A stretch of 36,858 nt of DNA from Heterotrichella gracilis (lineage: Eukaryota > Sar > Xanthophyceae > Tribonematales > Xanthonemataceae). The translations under genes were made by a program, and so were the position numbers. The stretch covers positions 1 through 36,858 of the forward strand of contig JAULBX010027451.1 of NCBI GenBank assembly GCA_032358255.1, in the 5' to 3' direction. This document shows positions 1 through 11,577 of the stretch, in pieces (positions within the stretch are counted from its first letter, which is position 1; every line of letters starts with the position of its first letter). The notes beneath the pieces are model-generated. The model was not told the DNA's origin, searched no databases, and saw nothing but the letters and a program-made list of their open reading frames with translations.

Positions 1-13
1 CTCCCACCCTCAC

Positions 14-2883
14 CTCTGTCTCCAGCACCTCGTCGTCCTGCACCACCTGCAGATTGCCCCCCACCAGCTGTGTGTGCAGCAGGTCATTCAGGATCTTGTC
101 ATAGTTGGTGCGCATGTCGTCAACGTTATCCACGCGCACCACGCCCACAGAGCCAGCGCCACCCACAGGCTTGAGCACTGCAGGCACGAAAAAAATATTG
201 CTTAATCACAGCTCAATGTGGGCAATTACGGGTTGGATGTGGGGTGGGTGCTTTGCTGCAAGCGCACTGGTGTTTGGTTTTGGGAGGACGTTTTGCTGCA
301 TGTGCAGGAAACTTGTGCCTCTGAGGCAATTGCGTTCATGCACCACGATTAGCATGCGGCTAAAGGAAGTTAGATATGTGTGTGCGGACGACCCTCTGCG
401 ATCATGCCAGGCATCTCCCCTACGCCCGCGCAGGCAATTTTCCAGCCATTTGGGCTTTCACCCCCTTCTGAAGTCCCCCCGCCCCAAACCCTTCTCATGC
501 ACAGGCCTTCACCCCGTACCACAGCCTCCCCCGCACCACCGCATCCCCACTCCACGCCCACCACAACCACCCGCCCACCCACCCACCACCCTACCCACCT
601 GCAGGGAAACCCACTTTGGCAGCAGCCACCTCCAGATCCTCCCGGGAAGTGATCAAGTGGCTGGCGGGGGAGGGCACCCCGGCAGCCGCCACCGCCAGAC
701 GTGTCTGGTGCTTGTCCCTGCACAGGTCAACCGCCTCAGAGGGGTTCCCTGGCAGACCCAGTGCGTCTGTGATGCGTGCCACCAGGGGCTGGGCAAGGTC
801 CAAAAAGCTGACAACCCCGTCGATTGCGCCGTACTCCTGCACGACGTGTGGGGGTTGATTGTTAAGATTAACGCATGTGACATGTTTCATGTGGTGCGGG
901 ATACGCTTTGTGATATTTGGTAGGATTGCGCGGCAGGGTTATGTGGTAGAATAATGCAGAGAAAGTACGGTATGGGGAATTTGCAAGGGATGCACCAGCA
1001 CCATGCCACGTCCTTCCACAGCCTTGAGTCAACCTTTTCACACCCAGGGGGGTGATCATACCTTCTCCACCCCTTTCACTGCTGCCAGCATCCTTTCAAA
1101 CACTGTGTCGCCCTCAGTGAAGTCAAAGGGCACAAACTTGTCGATGACACCCTCTGAAACCAGCTCCTTGGCCCAGTGATCGGGACCGTCGATGATCACT
1201 GACCTGCGTTAGGGTTTAGGATTTCAGGCATTGGGGTTTAGTGATCGGGATCGTCAGTGTTTACAGACGTGTGCAGTCCATCAGCGCCGTTTCCAGCTGT
1301 GTAATCAATTGGGTTGCAAAGGTATTGCACCATATTGTCTCGTTATTTGTGATGCCCAAGCGAAACAATGTCGGAATTTCCATTGTATTTAATCTGTACA
1401 TCTGTGTTACTTTATACTCCAATACTTTCATTCAACTTCATGTCAAGGCCAACTTGGAAGGGAAGTCCGATTTTTTAAACCTCTAAGATGGCACATGCAC
1501 CTTAGTGTAGCAGGCAAACCAACTACGGCATGCCCCTGGATATGACCCACCACCCACCTGACACCCAGCTGCCTCGCCCGTTCATATACAAATCGCTTGC
1601 CGGAGTATCCAGCCGTGACAAACACCACCACCGCACCGCTCAGCAGCCGCAGCCTGCGCTTCTGTGCCTCGGGGGTTGCGGCAGACAAGTCAGCCTGCAA
1701 AGGGTTAACGGTCCAGGGTAAATCCTAAGAGTGCTCAGCCATTTCCTTTTTATACTGCATACAAAATGTTTTTTTTCTCCATTTTATGCGCGTTGTTGTT
1801 GTTGTCTCATTTGCGTGTGAATGCAGCATGCACCGCACAGTTGAGCCTTTTCTTCTCCCATAACATTTGGAGCAGTTCATTAAAGTATACCTGATCATTT
1901 ATCAGGAATTGGTGACCAGCAAGGTCAAGCGTGTGCGTGGCGTACCTTGGTTATCTTAGTCACAACGTCTAGGGTTGGGGACAGTGGCGTCTGTGTCTTG
2001 ACATGAGTCCGCTCTGCCAGTGTCAGGCTGTGGGGCAGCGACCCTATCACAGCCTCGCTCAGAAAATTCTTGGCCACGTCCACAGAGCCAAGCTTCTCCC
2101 AGCGGCCCTCCTGCATAGGCACAGAGACAGCCTCTGCCGCGGTCGTCCACCCTAAACCCTAAACCCAAACCCTAGGTATTCCAAGCCCGCAAATAGGTCA
2201 GGACAGGGGTGCCACATGTGTGGTGCACTAGTGTCTTACTGTTACCGCTGGTGTAGTGTGAAGGCAGAATGCAAGCCACTGTCTCAGGTCAGGGCAGGGA
2301 CATGCGCAGGTGCACTAGTACTAGGGTTCGTTGTGGTGCTTGTTGGGTGGGAAGTGGTTGTTACCTCTTGGTAGGAAGGGTTAGGTGGTCGCTCCGTTCC
2401 AGACTGGACTTGCAGCACATTGTAGTCCGCCTGTGGAACGTTGTGTCGGGCGTTAGTGCTTGCATGCCTGGCACCTGGGCGTGGCTAGGGTCGTGGGTTC
2501 ATGTCATGACATGCATGCATCGCCCCAACCTAGCAGAACTCAACGGAGCCCTGTTTTTGCGACGTGAAAAGCTCATCAGAGGTAGTTGCCACTTTGGTTC
2601 GGGTCCGAGGTGGGCTGCATGCCAACCGCGCAATTGGAGGTCTCGGCCACGACACCCAGTTACGGGACGTCACCACTGATGGCCCCGATACCTCGGAGTG
2701 CAAGTTGGCCCACCAGGTAAAGAGAGGGACTTCCTGCGGTGCACGTACCACTGGTCCAGCAGATCCGATGTCGCGAGACAGCGCTTGACCCCCCGATTGC
2801 GTCCTCACAAACGCCTTGCGTTCCTCGACATGGGAATCGAGCTTTTGCGACAGAGCAGCGCTGAGGGCTGACTTGGGCGGCAT
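14..2883 (-). CDS. ATP-grasp domain ligase, carnosine-synthase-like (partial, 3' end outside window)
   Basis: Proposed exons in transcription order are 2749-2883, about 1946-2131, 1558-1694, 1062-1203, 599-836 and 14-177. The last ends in a GT donor at the window edge, so the gene continues. Frames join cleanly across the last four junctions. The protein shows a pre-ATP-grasp Rossmann-like segment (VVVFVTAGYSGKRFVYERA, then SVIIDGPDHWAKEL). It continues with EYGAIDGVVSFLDLAQPLVA, LGLPGNPSEAVDLCRDKHQT and the ATP-binding strand FPAVLKPVGGAGSVGVVRV. This order is typical of ATP-grasp enzymes that join amino or carboxylic acids using ATP (carnosine synthase, BacD and PurK-like families). The substrate cannot be told, and the catalytic C-terminus is missing. 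The ATG at 2883 begins a 45-codon exon ending in a good donor (CCAGTG/GTACGTG). That first exon and its acceptor at about 2131 are the weak points. The gene is divergent from the SnRK2 gene. Confidence 0.8.
2150..2176. repeat. Interstitial telomere-like motif (CCCTAAA)n
   Basis: Two perfect CCCTAAA units are followed by two degenerate ones. On the minus (sense) strand of the ATP-grasp gene this reads as TTTAGGG units, just upstream of the acceptor at about 2131. The length is far too short for a telomere; it is an intronic relic or chance motif. Confidence 0.6.
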
Positions 2884-3625
2884 AGTGCTCAGGTGGCGTG
2901 AGCCACACGCCCGATACCAGTGTTCTTTGTGTTGCAACCCCTTACAAAGCAGGGTGGAACAGCGCTGAACACGAAACCAGATCTAGGTTTGTATAGAGTA
3001 CCGCTCGCCCTTGATTACCTTGCTCCACACCCCTTCGCAGCCTTGCAAAGCATTTCCAACTTGAAGAATAGGACAACGAGGTCACAAAACACTGCCCAAA
3101 CTACTTATGCAGTGCTCTGCTTTGGCAGCTGGAATGCATGCATGCACCACTCAAGGGGGTAATCAACATATGGAGAAGGGAGAGGAAACAGCCTGACAAA
3201 AACCTGACGCGGCCCCTTTGCAACTTAAAAGGACAGGTTTGCCTGCTTGTTGTTGAATTCTATCAGGCGTCCCAAATGCGCAGACCATGCTGTCGCCTTG
3301 ATACACCCGGCGCAGCTCACATCGCCGACCTCCACCCGCCTGGCGTCCTTGTGTTGTCACCATCCTCCAGGACACGCCTTTCGGTCTCACCTGTGCCTTG
3401 CGCGCCCATTCACCTTTTCGGGTGACGGGGAGCCGGGAACAGCAGTCAACGCCTAATTCCAAAGTTCCCACGGGGCCCAAACCCTAGCCGCTTGCCCGGG
3501 AGCACGCATCTGCACGCCATCCCGCGTTCCTGCAGCATCGTGGCCCTGCTAGTGGGGACACTAGTTGTTAGGCCAAGCACCGTCATAGGTAGCAGCCGCT
3601 CAGGCACACCCAAACACAGCACGCA
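2884..3625. other. Divergent intergenic region between ATP-grasp and SnRK2-like genes
   Basis: These 742 bp separate two divergently transcribed start codons and should hold both 5' UTRs and a shared promoter region. I see no convincing TATA box, RNA gene or conserved ORF. A TGCATGCATGCA-type run lies near 3134. Confidence 0.5.
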
Positions 3626-4951
3626 ATGGAGGAGTCCACGGCAACCGTGAACGAGCCCCTCTACCAGCACCCACGGTATCAAAAAGTGAAAGATTTGAAC
3701 GCGGGAGCGTTTGGCTTTGTGCAGCTGGCTGTGGACAGCGTGACCAACGAGGAGGTGGCCATCAAGTTCATCGAGCGGGGCAACTCCATCACCAAGTCGG
3801 TGCTGCGCGAGATCCTCAACCACCGGCTGTGCGCCGTCCACCCGCACATCGTGCAGCTGCGGGAGGTGTTCCTCACAAAGGGACACCTCGCTATTGTGAT
3901 GGAGTTTGTTGCGGGCGGTGACCTGTGCGACTACTTCCTCAAGAACTCGCCTTTCTTGTGAGTCCCTTAGCCTGTTGTTGCAACAACCCCACTCCTTGCA
4001 CCGTAGCGATATGGTGGAGTCCCTGGTGTGGCTTGGCGCCTGTTGCCTGTCTTGCCTTCACAAACACCAACATATTACTGGCCACAGGCAGTACTGCATT
4101 GACCTTGTTTGCTACTTGCATACTGCCTACTGCACTGAGCTGTTTGCGCCCTGCTTGCACCATGCCACTTGCCACAGACACTTGTGCACTGCCAAGGCCA
4201 GGTGTGAGGAATACACCCGCTTGGCAGCTGGCATGCTCTTGCCGTGTGGTGGGTGGGTGGGTGGTGCTGCCTGGGCGGCAACCTCCCTCCTCGCCTGTGT
4301 TGCAGGGTCGGCAAGGGCTTGCCTGAGAATGTGGCCCGCTGGTTCTTCCAGCAGCTCATCACAGCCCTCGACTTTTGCCACCGAAAGGGCATCGCCAACA
4401 GGGACATCAAGCTTGAAAACACGCTGCTGGACGGGAGCGCGCCTGTGCCGCTGCTCAAGATGTGCGACTTCGGGTACAGCAAGAACGAGTACATCGACTC
4501 CAGGCCCAAAACCCTGAGCGGCACTGCAGACTACATTGCACCGGAGGTGCTCATGCACACAGTATATGACGGCAAGGTGGCGGACATTTGGTCCTGTGGG
4601 GTGATGCTCTACATCCTGGTGGCAGGCTCCTTCCCCTTCTACCGCCCAGGCGATGAGCAATCCAACAACGTGGTCAGGCTGCAGCAGATCTTCCCGCGGA
4701 TCCTGAACGCAGACTTCCGCATGCCCGACCAGATCTCCCAGCCCTGCAAGGAGATCCTGCTCCGCCTGCTGACAGCCGACCCAGACAGCCGCATCCAGAT
4801 CAACGAGATCATGGCGCACCCCTGGTTCCAAACCAACCTGCCCACCAGCATGAAGAACATCAACGACACCCTGGTGGGCCAACCGCTGCCCACGTGGGTG
4901 CAGGGCGTGGAGGAGATTGTCTCCATTATTGAGGCAGCAACCACGGTATGA
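3626..4951 (+). CDS. SNRK2: SnRK2-like serine/threonine protein kinase
   Basis: Two exons, 3626-3957 and 4306-4951, encode 325 aa; the intron splits a Leu codon. The kinase domain is complete: glycine loop LNAGAFGFV (24-32), VAIKF with Lys47, alpha-C Glu62, catalytic NRDIKLEN (Asp144), DFGYSK (165-170), YIAPEVL (187-193) and DIWSCGVMLY. The phrases NRDIKLENTLLDG and CDFGYSK followed by SRPK are hallmarks of SnRK2 kinases, which in plants and algae act in osmotic, ABA or nutrient (for example sulfur) stress signalling. Odd point: the HRD motif reads NRD. The C-terminus after the kinase domain is short (about 40 aa) and lacks the long acidic tail of land-plant SnRK2s. The start ATG at 3626 (CACGCAATGG) is the first in frame. 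The final 46 bp including the stop are followed by a diverged tandem copy. Family assignment is firm; the specific pathway is not known. Confidence 0.93.
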
Positions 4952-5008
4952 CCAGCACACTTGGTGTCCATTATGGTGACAGCAACCACATTATGACCGG
5001 CGCACTTG
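4918..5008 (+). repeat. Tandem duplication of the SnRK2-like stop-codon region
   Basis: Bases 4918-4963 (last codons, stop and start of 3' UTR) are repeated at 4965-5008. By eye there are about 7 mismatches and one 2-base gap over 44 aligned positions. Shared blocks include CAGCAACCAC, TATGACC and GCACTTG-like ends. The copy is in the 3' UTR. Confidence 0.8.
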
Positions 5009-5214
5009 CTGTGTTGTGGTTATAGCGGAGCACACAGAGTGGAGCGCTCGGCCAGGCGGCCGCGGGGTTTTCCCTTCTTTTTTTTCCCGGCCTGCCTTGT
5101 GCAAGCCTTTTTGCCCAGGAACCGCACCGTGCGACTGGTGGCTGGCACAAAGGTGGGTAGGGGCCGCATTATTGGAACAGTTTCTTGTTTATTTGTTCAA
5201 CCATGTTGCTTGCA

Positions 5215-5220
5215 AATAAA
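5215..5220 (+). terminator. Possible AATAAA polyadenylation signal of the SnRK2-like gene
   Basis: AATAAA lies 264 bp after the SnRK2-like stop. Green algae more often use UGUAA; the nearest plus-strand TGTAA is at about 5664, so this is only a candidate. Confidence 0.2.
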
Positions 5221-6280
5221 GATAACGACAAATGCGCGCAACTGCCTTCTGTTGACAGCTCTACTGTGTGCTGCTGTGAAATTTCGTTACATACGCCTTG
5301 TCAAGTGATCAGGTCAACTGACTGGTATTGTTTACCTTATTGTTGTTCTTATGTTGGTGAAATCCTCAGCCTAACATTGTTTAGGTTGGCAACGCGTGTG
5401 TGGGGTACACGTTGTTGGTACCTTTCTGATGCATAGCGCCTGTGGATATTTGGACACGTCATGGTGTGTAGGGTCTAGGGATTTTGTGGGAATGCTGGCT
5501 TCCTTTTGAACTTCTAAAAGAGTATGTGCCTGTATTCGTCATGGGTTCCAAGTCTTCCCTCCTACCATTAGGAAGCTTCCCCTGCAGTAGCTACCAGTGC
5601 TATAGCAGACACATTTAAGGTGTGTACCCAGCGACATCATAGTCTTGAGATGGTTACAACAGCTGTAATCACCTCACTTACTGCAGTTGCATGGCGATAT
5701 TCACTGCTGTGCCGCCGTGTGTGCATCATGTGATGGCGTGGGGTGCATGCCGCGTGGCATGTCATCTAAAATGGAAATCCATCTGGAACAGCCACCACAG
5801 CCCTGAGGTGAGGACAGAACCAGCTTCTTGAGGAACGTTGAGGCCAGCATTGGGGTTGCCTGTCACCGCAGCATAGTGCTCGAGAGGGTGGGGACGTACA
5901 GAGTCCCCGATGTGTGAAATGGTTTTTTATCGGGATCAAGGTCACGCCATGCTAGGGATTTTGTATCACAGCGAGACAAAAACTTGGTGGGCAAAAATAG
6001 GTGCCACCTAAGGGTGGGGCTTGCTCTCGTATAGTCTGTTGCCGATTACACCGCCTAGGCTTGTGTCTGTGATACGCCTTTTGACGCTCTCTATTGGTTT
6101 TCGGCTTGGTCCAATTATTGCACACACCAGCTTCACAATTTCCTCTCGAAAGTCCAAGGCGTTGGGCACCTTATTGCTTGAGCTACGCAGCTTGCTATGC
6201 AGCTTGCTAAACAAGCGCATGGTCATTGTTGAAGGTTCTCTGGGTGCAGCTTGCTACACTCGCACGCCAGGTGCTGCAGC
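5221..6280. other. Intergenic region, SnRK2-like to BTB gene
   Basis: This region should hold the 3' end of the SnRK2-like transcript and the promoter/5' UTR of the BTB gene. I see no conserved ORF, tRNA or strong repeat. A short local repeat, CAGCTTGCTA-like, occurs three times between 6187 and 6256, just before the BTB start. Confidence 0.4.
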
Positions 6281-8059
6281 ATGTCCAGTGCCTTGGTACC
6301 TGTTGGGCCCTCCAGCGCTGACTCAGAGAAGTACAACGTGGGCCTGGGCGGCTCGGACGTGCGGTTGGTAGCAGGAGTTGACGGCCAGGCCTTCAAGGTG
6401 CACCGGGTACTGCTTGCCCTCAAGTCAGAGGTGTTCAGAGAACGACTCAGTGCCGAGCCAGCCACCAGCCATGGCACAATAGAGCTGGTTCTTGACGGTG
6501 AAACTGCAGAGAGTACAGACATACTGCTGCACTGCCTGTACCACCAAGAGCAGGTGACAGTCGAGCAGGACAACTTTTCAGGGTTGGCGCATCTGGCTGC
6601 CAGGTATGGCACCTTTTACGCATGACATCCACCTGCATGGGAAACCCCAGTTGGTGTCTGCATGCATATCAGAACCGGACCGTATTCCATGCTTGCCTCA
6701 TTTTTTGGCCGGGGATTTTTAATAGTATCATATGTAGGTATAACAACAGGTATTCCTTGTGCGCAGGTATGGAATCACTTCAATTGCGGCGCAATGCCGC
6801 GACTTCCTGGAGCAAAAGTCTGTGCACCAGCTGAACGCCAAGAACATTGTGAGCTGGGCGGAGTACGCCTTGAAGTTTGGAGCCTCGGAAAACTTCTGGA
6901 GCGTCTGCGAGACTAAGCTAGGCAGCCTGTATGGGAAGCTTTCAGACGCAGACAAGCACGCCCTGGGGCATGCAGTGCCAGCCAAGTTGCTGTCAAACCT
7001 CCTGTATCTTCTGTACACTGCAGCTTCAGGATACAGGTGAGCCCCCCTCCCCTGCTCACTATTCCAGCAGGCTGACTTGCCCGCATTATTGTCAGTTTGC
7101 TGGATGTCACCTACCCCACCTTAGTGAAGGGTAGCACCTCCATCCCCCTAACAACGTCCCTGCCTGCCAGCAGCGTGCTGCAACTCTGCAAGGATATGCA
7201 CACTATTCGTGTCTGCGTTTATTCCTGCGCAGCCAACTCTTCCCTGCCGTCACACAGGCAGCAGCAGCTGGAGAAGCACCAGAAGGAGATGAGCAGGACC
7301 AAGAGCCAGGCGCAGCGCGACCGCCAGGAGCTGGAGAGCGAGGCGGCCGCCATCTACGCCAAGATGAACCGGCGCCTGGAGCTGTGGGAGACCAAGTCGC
7401 TCGAGGTCTTTGAGGAGACCAAAACCTATGGCAAGAAGGCCATTGCGCAGCTGTGCCAGGCGCTCTACGCGGAGTGCGACCCCGAGTACCGGCAGAAGAT
7501 CCCCAACCTGGAGGCGCCAGAGGTGAAGCGCCGCAAGACCTGCGCCTTTGAGGGCGCGGCGTCTGGGGCGCATGGGCCCGGCGGCGACGCCCATGTGGCC
7601 GGGTCAAGCACTCCCAACAACACAGCGCACAATGGGCCAGCCACGTCGGGGTCGGAGCAGCCAGAGCAGGCAGACGCCATGCCAGCTGGCAGCGGGGTGC
7701 ACCAACCGCCCCAGGACCTCGGGGAAATCAACGGCGTGCGGCATGGTGCGGCGGGCTTGCACGCAGCCCAGCAGCCAGCTGCGCATGAGCACCATGTGAG
7801 CGAGGCAGAGGTGGTGGATGAGCATGGGGAGCGGCATTCAGCTGGGAATGGGCACATGGAGGCGCACCACGCAGCCACTATGCAGGTGGATGGAGATACT
7901 GGCCACCCTAGCCAAGTACTGGCGCACCAGACTCCGTTCATTTATGATGCGGTGGCCACTAGTGGGCTGCATGGTGGGGTGCAGCACGTGCAGGTCAAGC
8001 GGGAGGCGGTGGCGGCGCCATATGGCAAGCAATATGTGCAGAAGGAGGAGCCGCAGTAG
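6281..8059 (+). CDS. BTB/POZ domain protein with coiled coil
   Basis: Three exons, 6281-6603, 6767-7036 and 7258-8059, encode 464 aa. Both introns split an Arg codon (AG/G), giving LAARYGITS and SGYRQQQLEKH. Residues about 20-105 form a BTB/POZ fold (SDVRLVAGVDGQAFKVHRVL, then LALKSEVFRERL). Residues about 108-197 look like the helical region that follows BTB in adaptor proteins. From about 200 to 245 there is a charged coiled coil (EKHQKEMSRTKSQAQRDRQE), then a possible nuclear signal EVKRRK at about 285. The C-terminal 170 residues are Gly/His/Ala-rich and probably disordered. BTB proteins of this layout often recruit substrates to Cullin-3 ubiquitin ligases; that role is inferred from the family. 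The ATG at 6281 is the first in-frame ATG before the domain. Confidence 0.9.
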
Positions 8060-9132
8060 GGTACATGGGAGGCCCCTGCAGGGATCCGCTAAATTGCATG
8101 CAGCAGCTCTATACAATCACAGCTGTGGGTTTGTAGGCGGTGGTTGGTGTTTCGCATTGCCCAGGAAGAGTAGTTCCCTTCAGGAAACGGCATTTTGTTT
8201 ACGCTGAGACAAGGGCAGTCGTTTTCATTTTGTTTTTTTGGTTTCCTGCAAGCAGCAGTCAAGATTTTGCTCTGAGTTAGTGTAGAGATCCGTGCAGCTT
8301 TTGACTGATGACCTGACGTGGACTTGTTCACCTATAGTGGCGTTGAATGACAGTAATAATAAGAAAGAAAGAAAGAAACAAACGCCCCCACACACGGCGG
8401 CAAACCACAACCAGCAATGTTGAAAAACACAGACAAGCCGGGCAGCAACCAGTGGAACATGGCGTGGGTAACAAGGGCATAGCACCTAAATAATAACTGT
8501 ATACACGTAGCGTGATGGCCTACGTAGCGTGATGGCTTGGAGGCATGTACAAGACCGCTGTGCAATCGGTCCATATATGGCTGGGTCACCACTGGTCCTA
8601 GGTGACAGTTTGTTTTTAGACCTCCAAGATGCTTCCCTTAACGAGGTGGAAGACGTTCGGGTTTCACATATGTATGTAAGGCAATATTGTAAGGCTTTTA
8701 AGCGAAAAATTGGGGGAAAGTGGGGGTGTGCCTATGTGCTCGAGCCAACTTGGCCCAAAGAAGGGTTTAGGGTCAAGGGTTTGCGAACTTGAGTGCATTG
8801 CTTAATGTCAAGGGGTTTAGTGTGTGGTCAACTTGACACACGGTCAACTGATGGTAGCTTTATTGAGTCAAAGGTACGGTGACAGGCCTCAAAGCCTGGT
8901 ATCTAGTGAATACGCTGGCCTGGGTCTGCTCCATTGATGCATGCATGCATCCGGTGTTTCAGTGGCTTACCCTGGCGTGAGGACTTGTACCTCAACACGT
9001 TGCCTGTTCCGTTCCTGCGCGTGTCCACACCTCCAAAGCGACTCTTTCTGCCGACCTGTTGTGCGCTTCTGCCTTTCTCTAAAAAGCAGGCAGGTTGCAC
9101 CATCAACAGCTGTAGCTAGCAAACCTACGTTC
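8060..9132. other. Intergenic region, BTB to DUF455 gene
   Basis: No gene is visible. It holds a short AAAG microsatellite near 8363-8378 and a direct repeat of ACGTAGCGTGATGGC at 8504-8534. TTTAGGG-like motifs lie near 8764-8785 and a TGCATGCATGCAT run at 8938-8950. A plus-strand TGTAA near 8688 could end the BTB transcript. Confidence 0.45.
8504..8534. repeat. Short tandem repeat, two 17-bp units
   Basis: ACGTAGCGTGATGGC plus two bases occurs twice back to back. This is probably a recent slippage duplication in intergenic DNA. Confidence 0.7.
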
Positions 9133-11507
9133 ATGGCGGCAGCTAGCTGCACACCAGCGGCTGGAGACTGCCTGGTTGCTGCTGCGCTCAAGGTGTTACA
9201 GCAAGGGGACCCCTGGAAGAAGTCAGAGTACACAGACTTGGTGGTGGAGCTGTGGGATAGTGGCGCCATGGATGCATTACCCAGCACCAGTGGGCAGGGG
9301 GCCTCTGTCGAGAGGATGCCTGTCCCTGATAAGCCAGCACGTGACTACTCCAAGGTACACAACGATGACACAAGTTATGCTGGGTGGTGCACGGTCTGTC
9401 ACTTGCCCAGCTAGGTATTGGTCTGCATAACCAAACTTGGAGTCCATATGCATGCATGCACTTTGCATGCATGCTTGCCTACAAGTAATGCTACGGTATG
9501 ACCACAAGCTCTTGTTCCCAGTGGTCGTGCCGAAAAGTTCAACAAGTGCCCATGTCCACAGCAAACGCCCTTGCACTTCAGTGCATGTCAGACAAACCAT
9601 TCAGCACATGTGTTTGCTGGCGTGCAGATGACTGTGCTATTGCCGGGCATGATGCCCAAGCTTGGCAAGGGCGGGACTGCCGCATCGCGCACAGCACTGC
9701 TCCACAGCTTGGCACACATCGAGTCCTGGGCTGTCGACCTTGCATGGGACATAATCGCACGCTATGGGCAGGACCCATCCTACAACTTGCCTCGCCACTT
9801 CTTTGATGACTTTGTGAGGGTAAGCCCACCATGCTGCCAGCACAGCACTGCGAATGGCTGGCCCTGGTTGGAATGCATTCTCCAGAAACACTGCTGCTCC
9901 TGGCAGGGGTCAGCGTCATTACTGCCTACTAAACCTTAAGACCTAAATCCTAAACCCTAACACTTGGCACTGCTCCCATACCTGCAGTACACACCTGAGC
10001 ATTGTCCTGCACAATCATTCATGCTCACTGATCGAGCACGCTATTGAAATGATGAGCAAAACTTGGATGTGCTTGTGCCTTGATGAATCTGAATGCATGC
10101 CCTTGCAGGTCGCTGCCGAGGAGTGCAAACATTTCAAGCTACTTGCACAGCGGCTGCAGGAAGTGGGGTCGCATTACGGAGCCCTCCCGGTGCACGACGG
10201 ACTATGGGAGTCAGCAACATCAACCAGTACGCCATGCAATCGTGCATCACATGGAACGTTTCGGTTATCCCTTTCTGCCATTCAACCTCTGAGGCTGAGA
10301 CGCAGGGCCATACTTACCATACCTAGCATTCATCGATTCACCGGGTGTGCCATCGTCCACATATCCAGTAAACAGTTAATGCCAAGGCACCGTGAATAGA
10401 ATTAGCGCAAAGTCAAGATGCCATGAGCTGGGAATGCCTTCTGGAGCGGTACATGTGCAGCGAGTTGAGATGCCTGCCATGATACATCGCAGGTGGCAGC
10501 TTACCAGCACGGCTGGCAGTGGAGCACTGCGTGCATGAGGCGCGTGGGTTGGATGTGCTTCCACAGACAATCCACCGCTTCCGATCCAACGGCGATGCGG
10601 AGACTGCTGCGCTGCTGGAGGACGTCATTTATGCGGTAGGTGCCATGTGTGAGTATCAGGCTCGATGTGGATGCGGTAGTCAGCTATGCCGGCATGTGCT
10701 GGTTCCATGCGTTCCGCAGCAAGCGCCAAGATAAAAATTTGACAAAATATAGGACTCCATCGGTTTTTTTTTTTAAATTCATTTCAAGCCATTCCCACAT
10801 CCCATTCGTGCCGTGCTGCTGGTGCACCAACATTGGCAAAGTGGCAGCGGGGGATCTAAAATGTATATCGCTATGGAATGAACTGGTTCCGACCATATTC
10901 AGCCTGTTATATTATTAGATATTTTTTATATTATGTGCTCTCATTATTTCAATTTGTTCAAAAGCCAACGCAAAAGTGGTGTCCACTGCAGGAGGAGATT
11001 TCACATTGCGCTGCAGGGGTGCGGTGGTTGACGTACCTGCATGGCGAGGCGCAGGGCAGCCAACCACCGGCAGCCGAGGAGGCTCCATGGGTGGCAGATG
11101 CACGGCGCCACGCCGCCGTCGAGGACTGGTTCCATTCGCTCATCCGTGCAAATTTTAGAGGGCCTCTCAAGGTGGGTGGTGCACTAGGCGGGAAAATATG
11201 CTTTTGCACTGCATTTGCATCGAGGTGAATGGCATGGCGCAGCCTGACATTGCATTGGCAGTTGCACAAATGCCAGATATCAAATCCAGCATACCGTAAC
11301 ACCCCTGGGATTTTTATTTGTTTTTTGCACAGCATACGCGCTTGCTGACCTACCCACGCGCAGTGTCCACTAGCATGCTGGAAATAAAAAAAGTTGTGCT
11401 TGTTGTCGCAGCCGCCATTCAACGACGTTGCAAGGGCGAAAGCAGGTTTTGGATCTGAGTGGTACCTCCCACTAGCAACTGCTCTGGCGCCTACCACCGG
11501 GGCGTGA
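9133..11507 (+). CDS. DUF455 ferritin-like (COG2833) protein
   Basis: Six exons, 9133-9354, 9628-9819, 10109-10226, 10493-10635, 10992-11171 and 11412-11507, encode 316 aa with all phases consistent. The protein follows the bacterial DUF455 family end to end. Landmarks are KPARDY (about 70), RTALLHSLAHIESWAVDLAWD (95-115), AEECKHFKLLAQRLQEVGSHYG (141-162), PVHDGLW, EARGLDVLPQTI, EEISHCAAGVRW (226-237) and FRGPLKPPFNDVARAKAG near the end. The repeated Glu/His helices (H100, E106, E143, H146, E227, H230) fit a ferritin-like four-helix bundle binding a metal pair. DUF455 is distantly related to the tRNA hydroxylase MiaE, but no activity is established, so I claim none. There is no clear targeting peptide. 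A bacterial origin is possible, yet the gene is fully intron-bearing and of local base composition. Confidence 0.92.
9929..9961. repeat. Degenerate CCTAAAN (telomere-like) array in a DUF455 intron
   Basis: Roughly four imperfect 7-base units (CTAAACC, CTTAAGA, CCTAAAT, CCTAAAC followed by CCTAA) sit in the intron between exons 2 and 3 of the DUF455 gene. Confidence 0.5.
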
Positions 11508-11577
11508 TGGGAACCAGCAACGGGCATGGAAACTGTTGCCATGCGCACGAAGCCTTGATGCCATTGCTTATTTTGTT

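Noticed and set aside
105..923. Long plus-strand open frame over the ATP-grasp exons
   Set aside because: It is antisense to well-supported exons with recognisable ATP-grasp motifs and spans their introns, with no protein-like features of its own.
2595..2640. Possible tRNA T-arm (GGTTCGGGTCC)
   Set aside because: No acceptor, D-arm or anticodon stem can be assembled around it.
4127..4960. 277-codon minus-strand open frame under the SnRK2-like gene
   Set aside because: Exact antisense shadow of the kinase exon 2; GC-rich codon bias creates such frames.
10621..10690. Possible exon-edge duplicate (ATGCGGTAG twice) at the DUF455 exon 4 donor
   Set aside because: Only 9 bases match, too short to separate from chance, so it is not counted in the microduplication finding.
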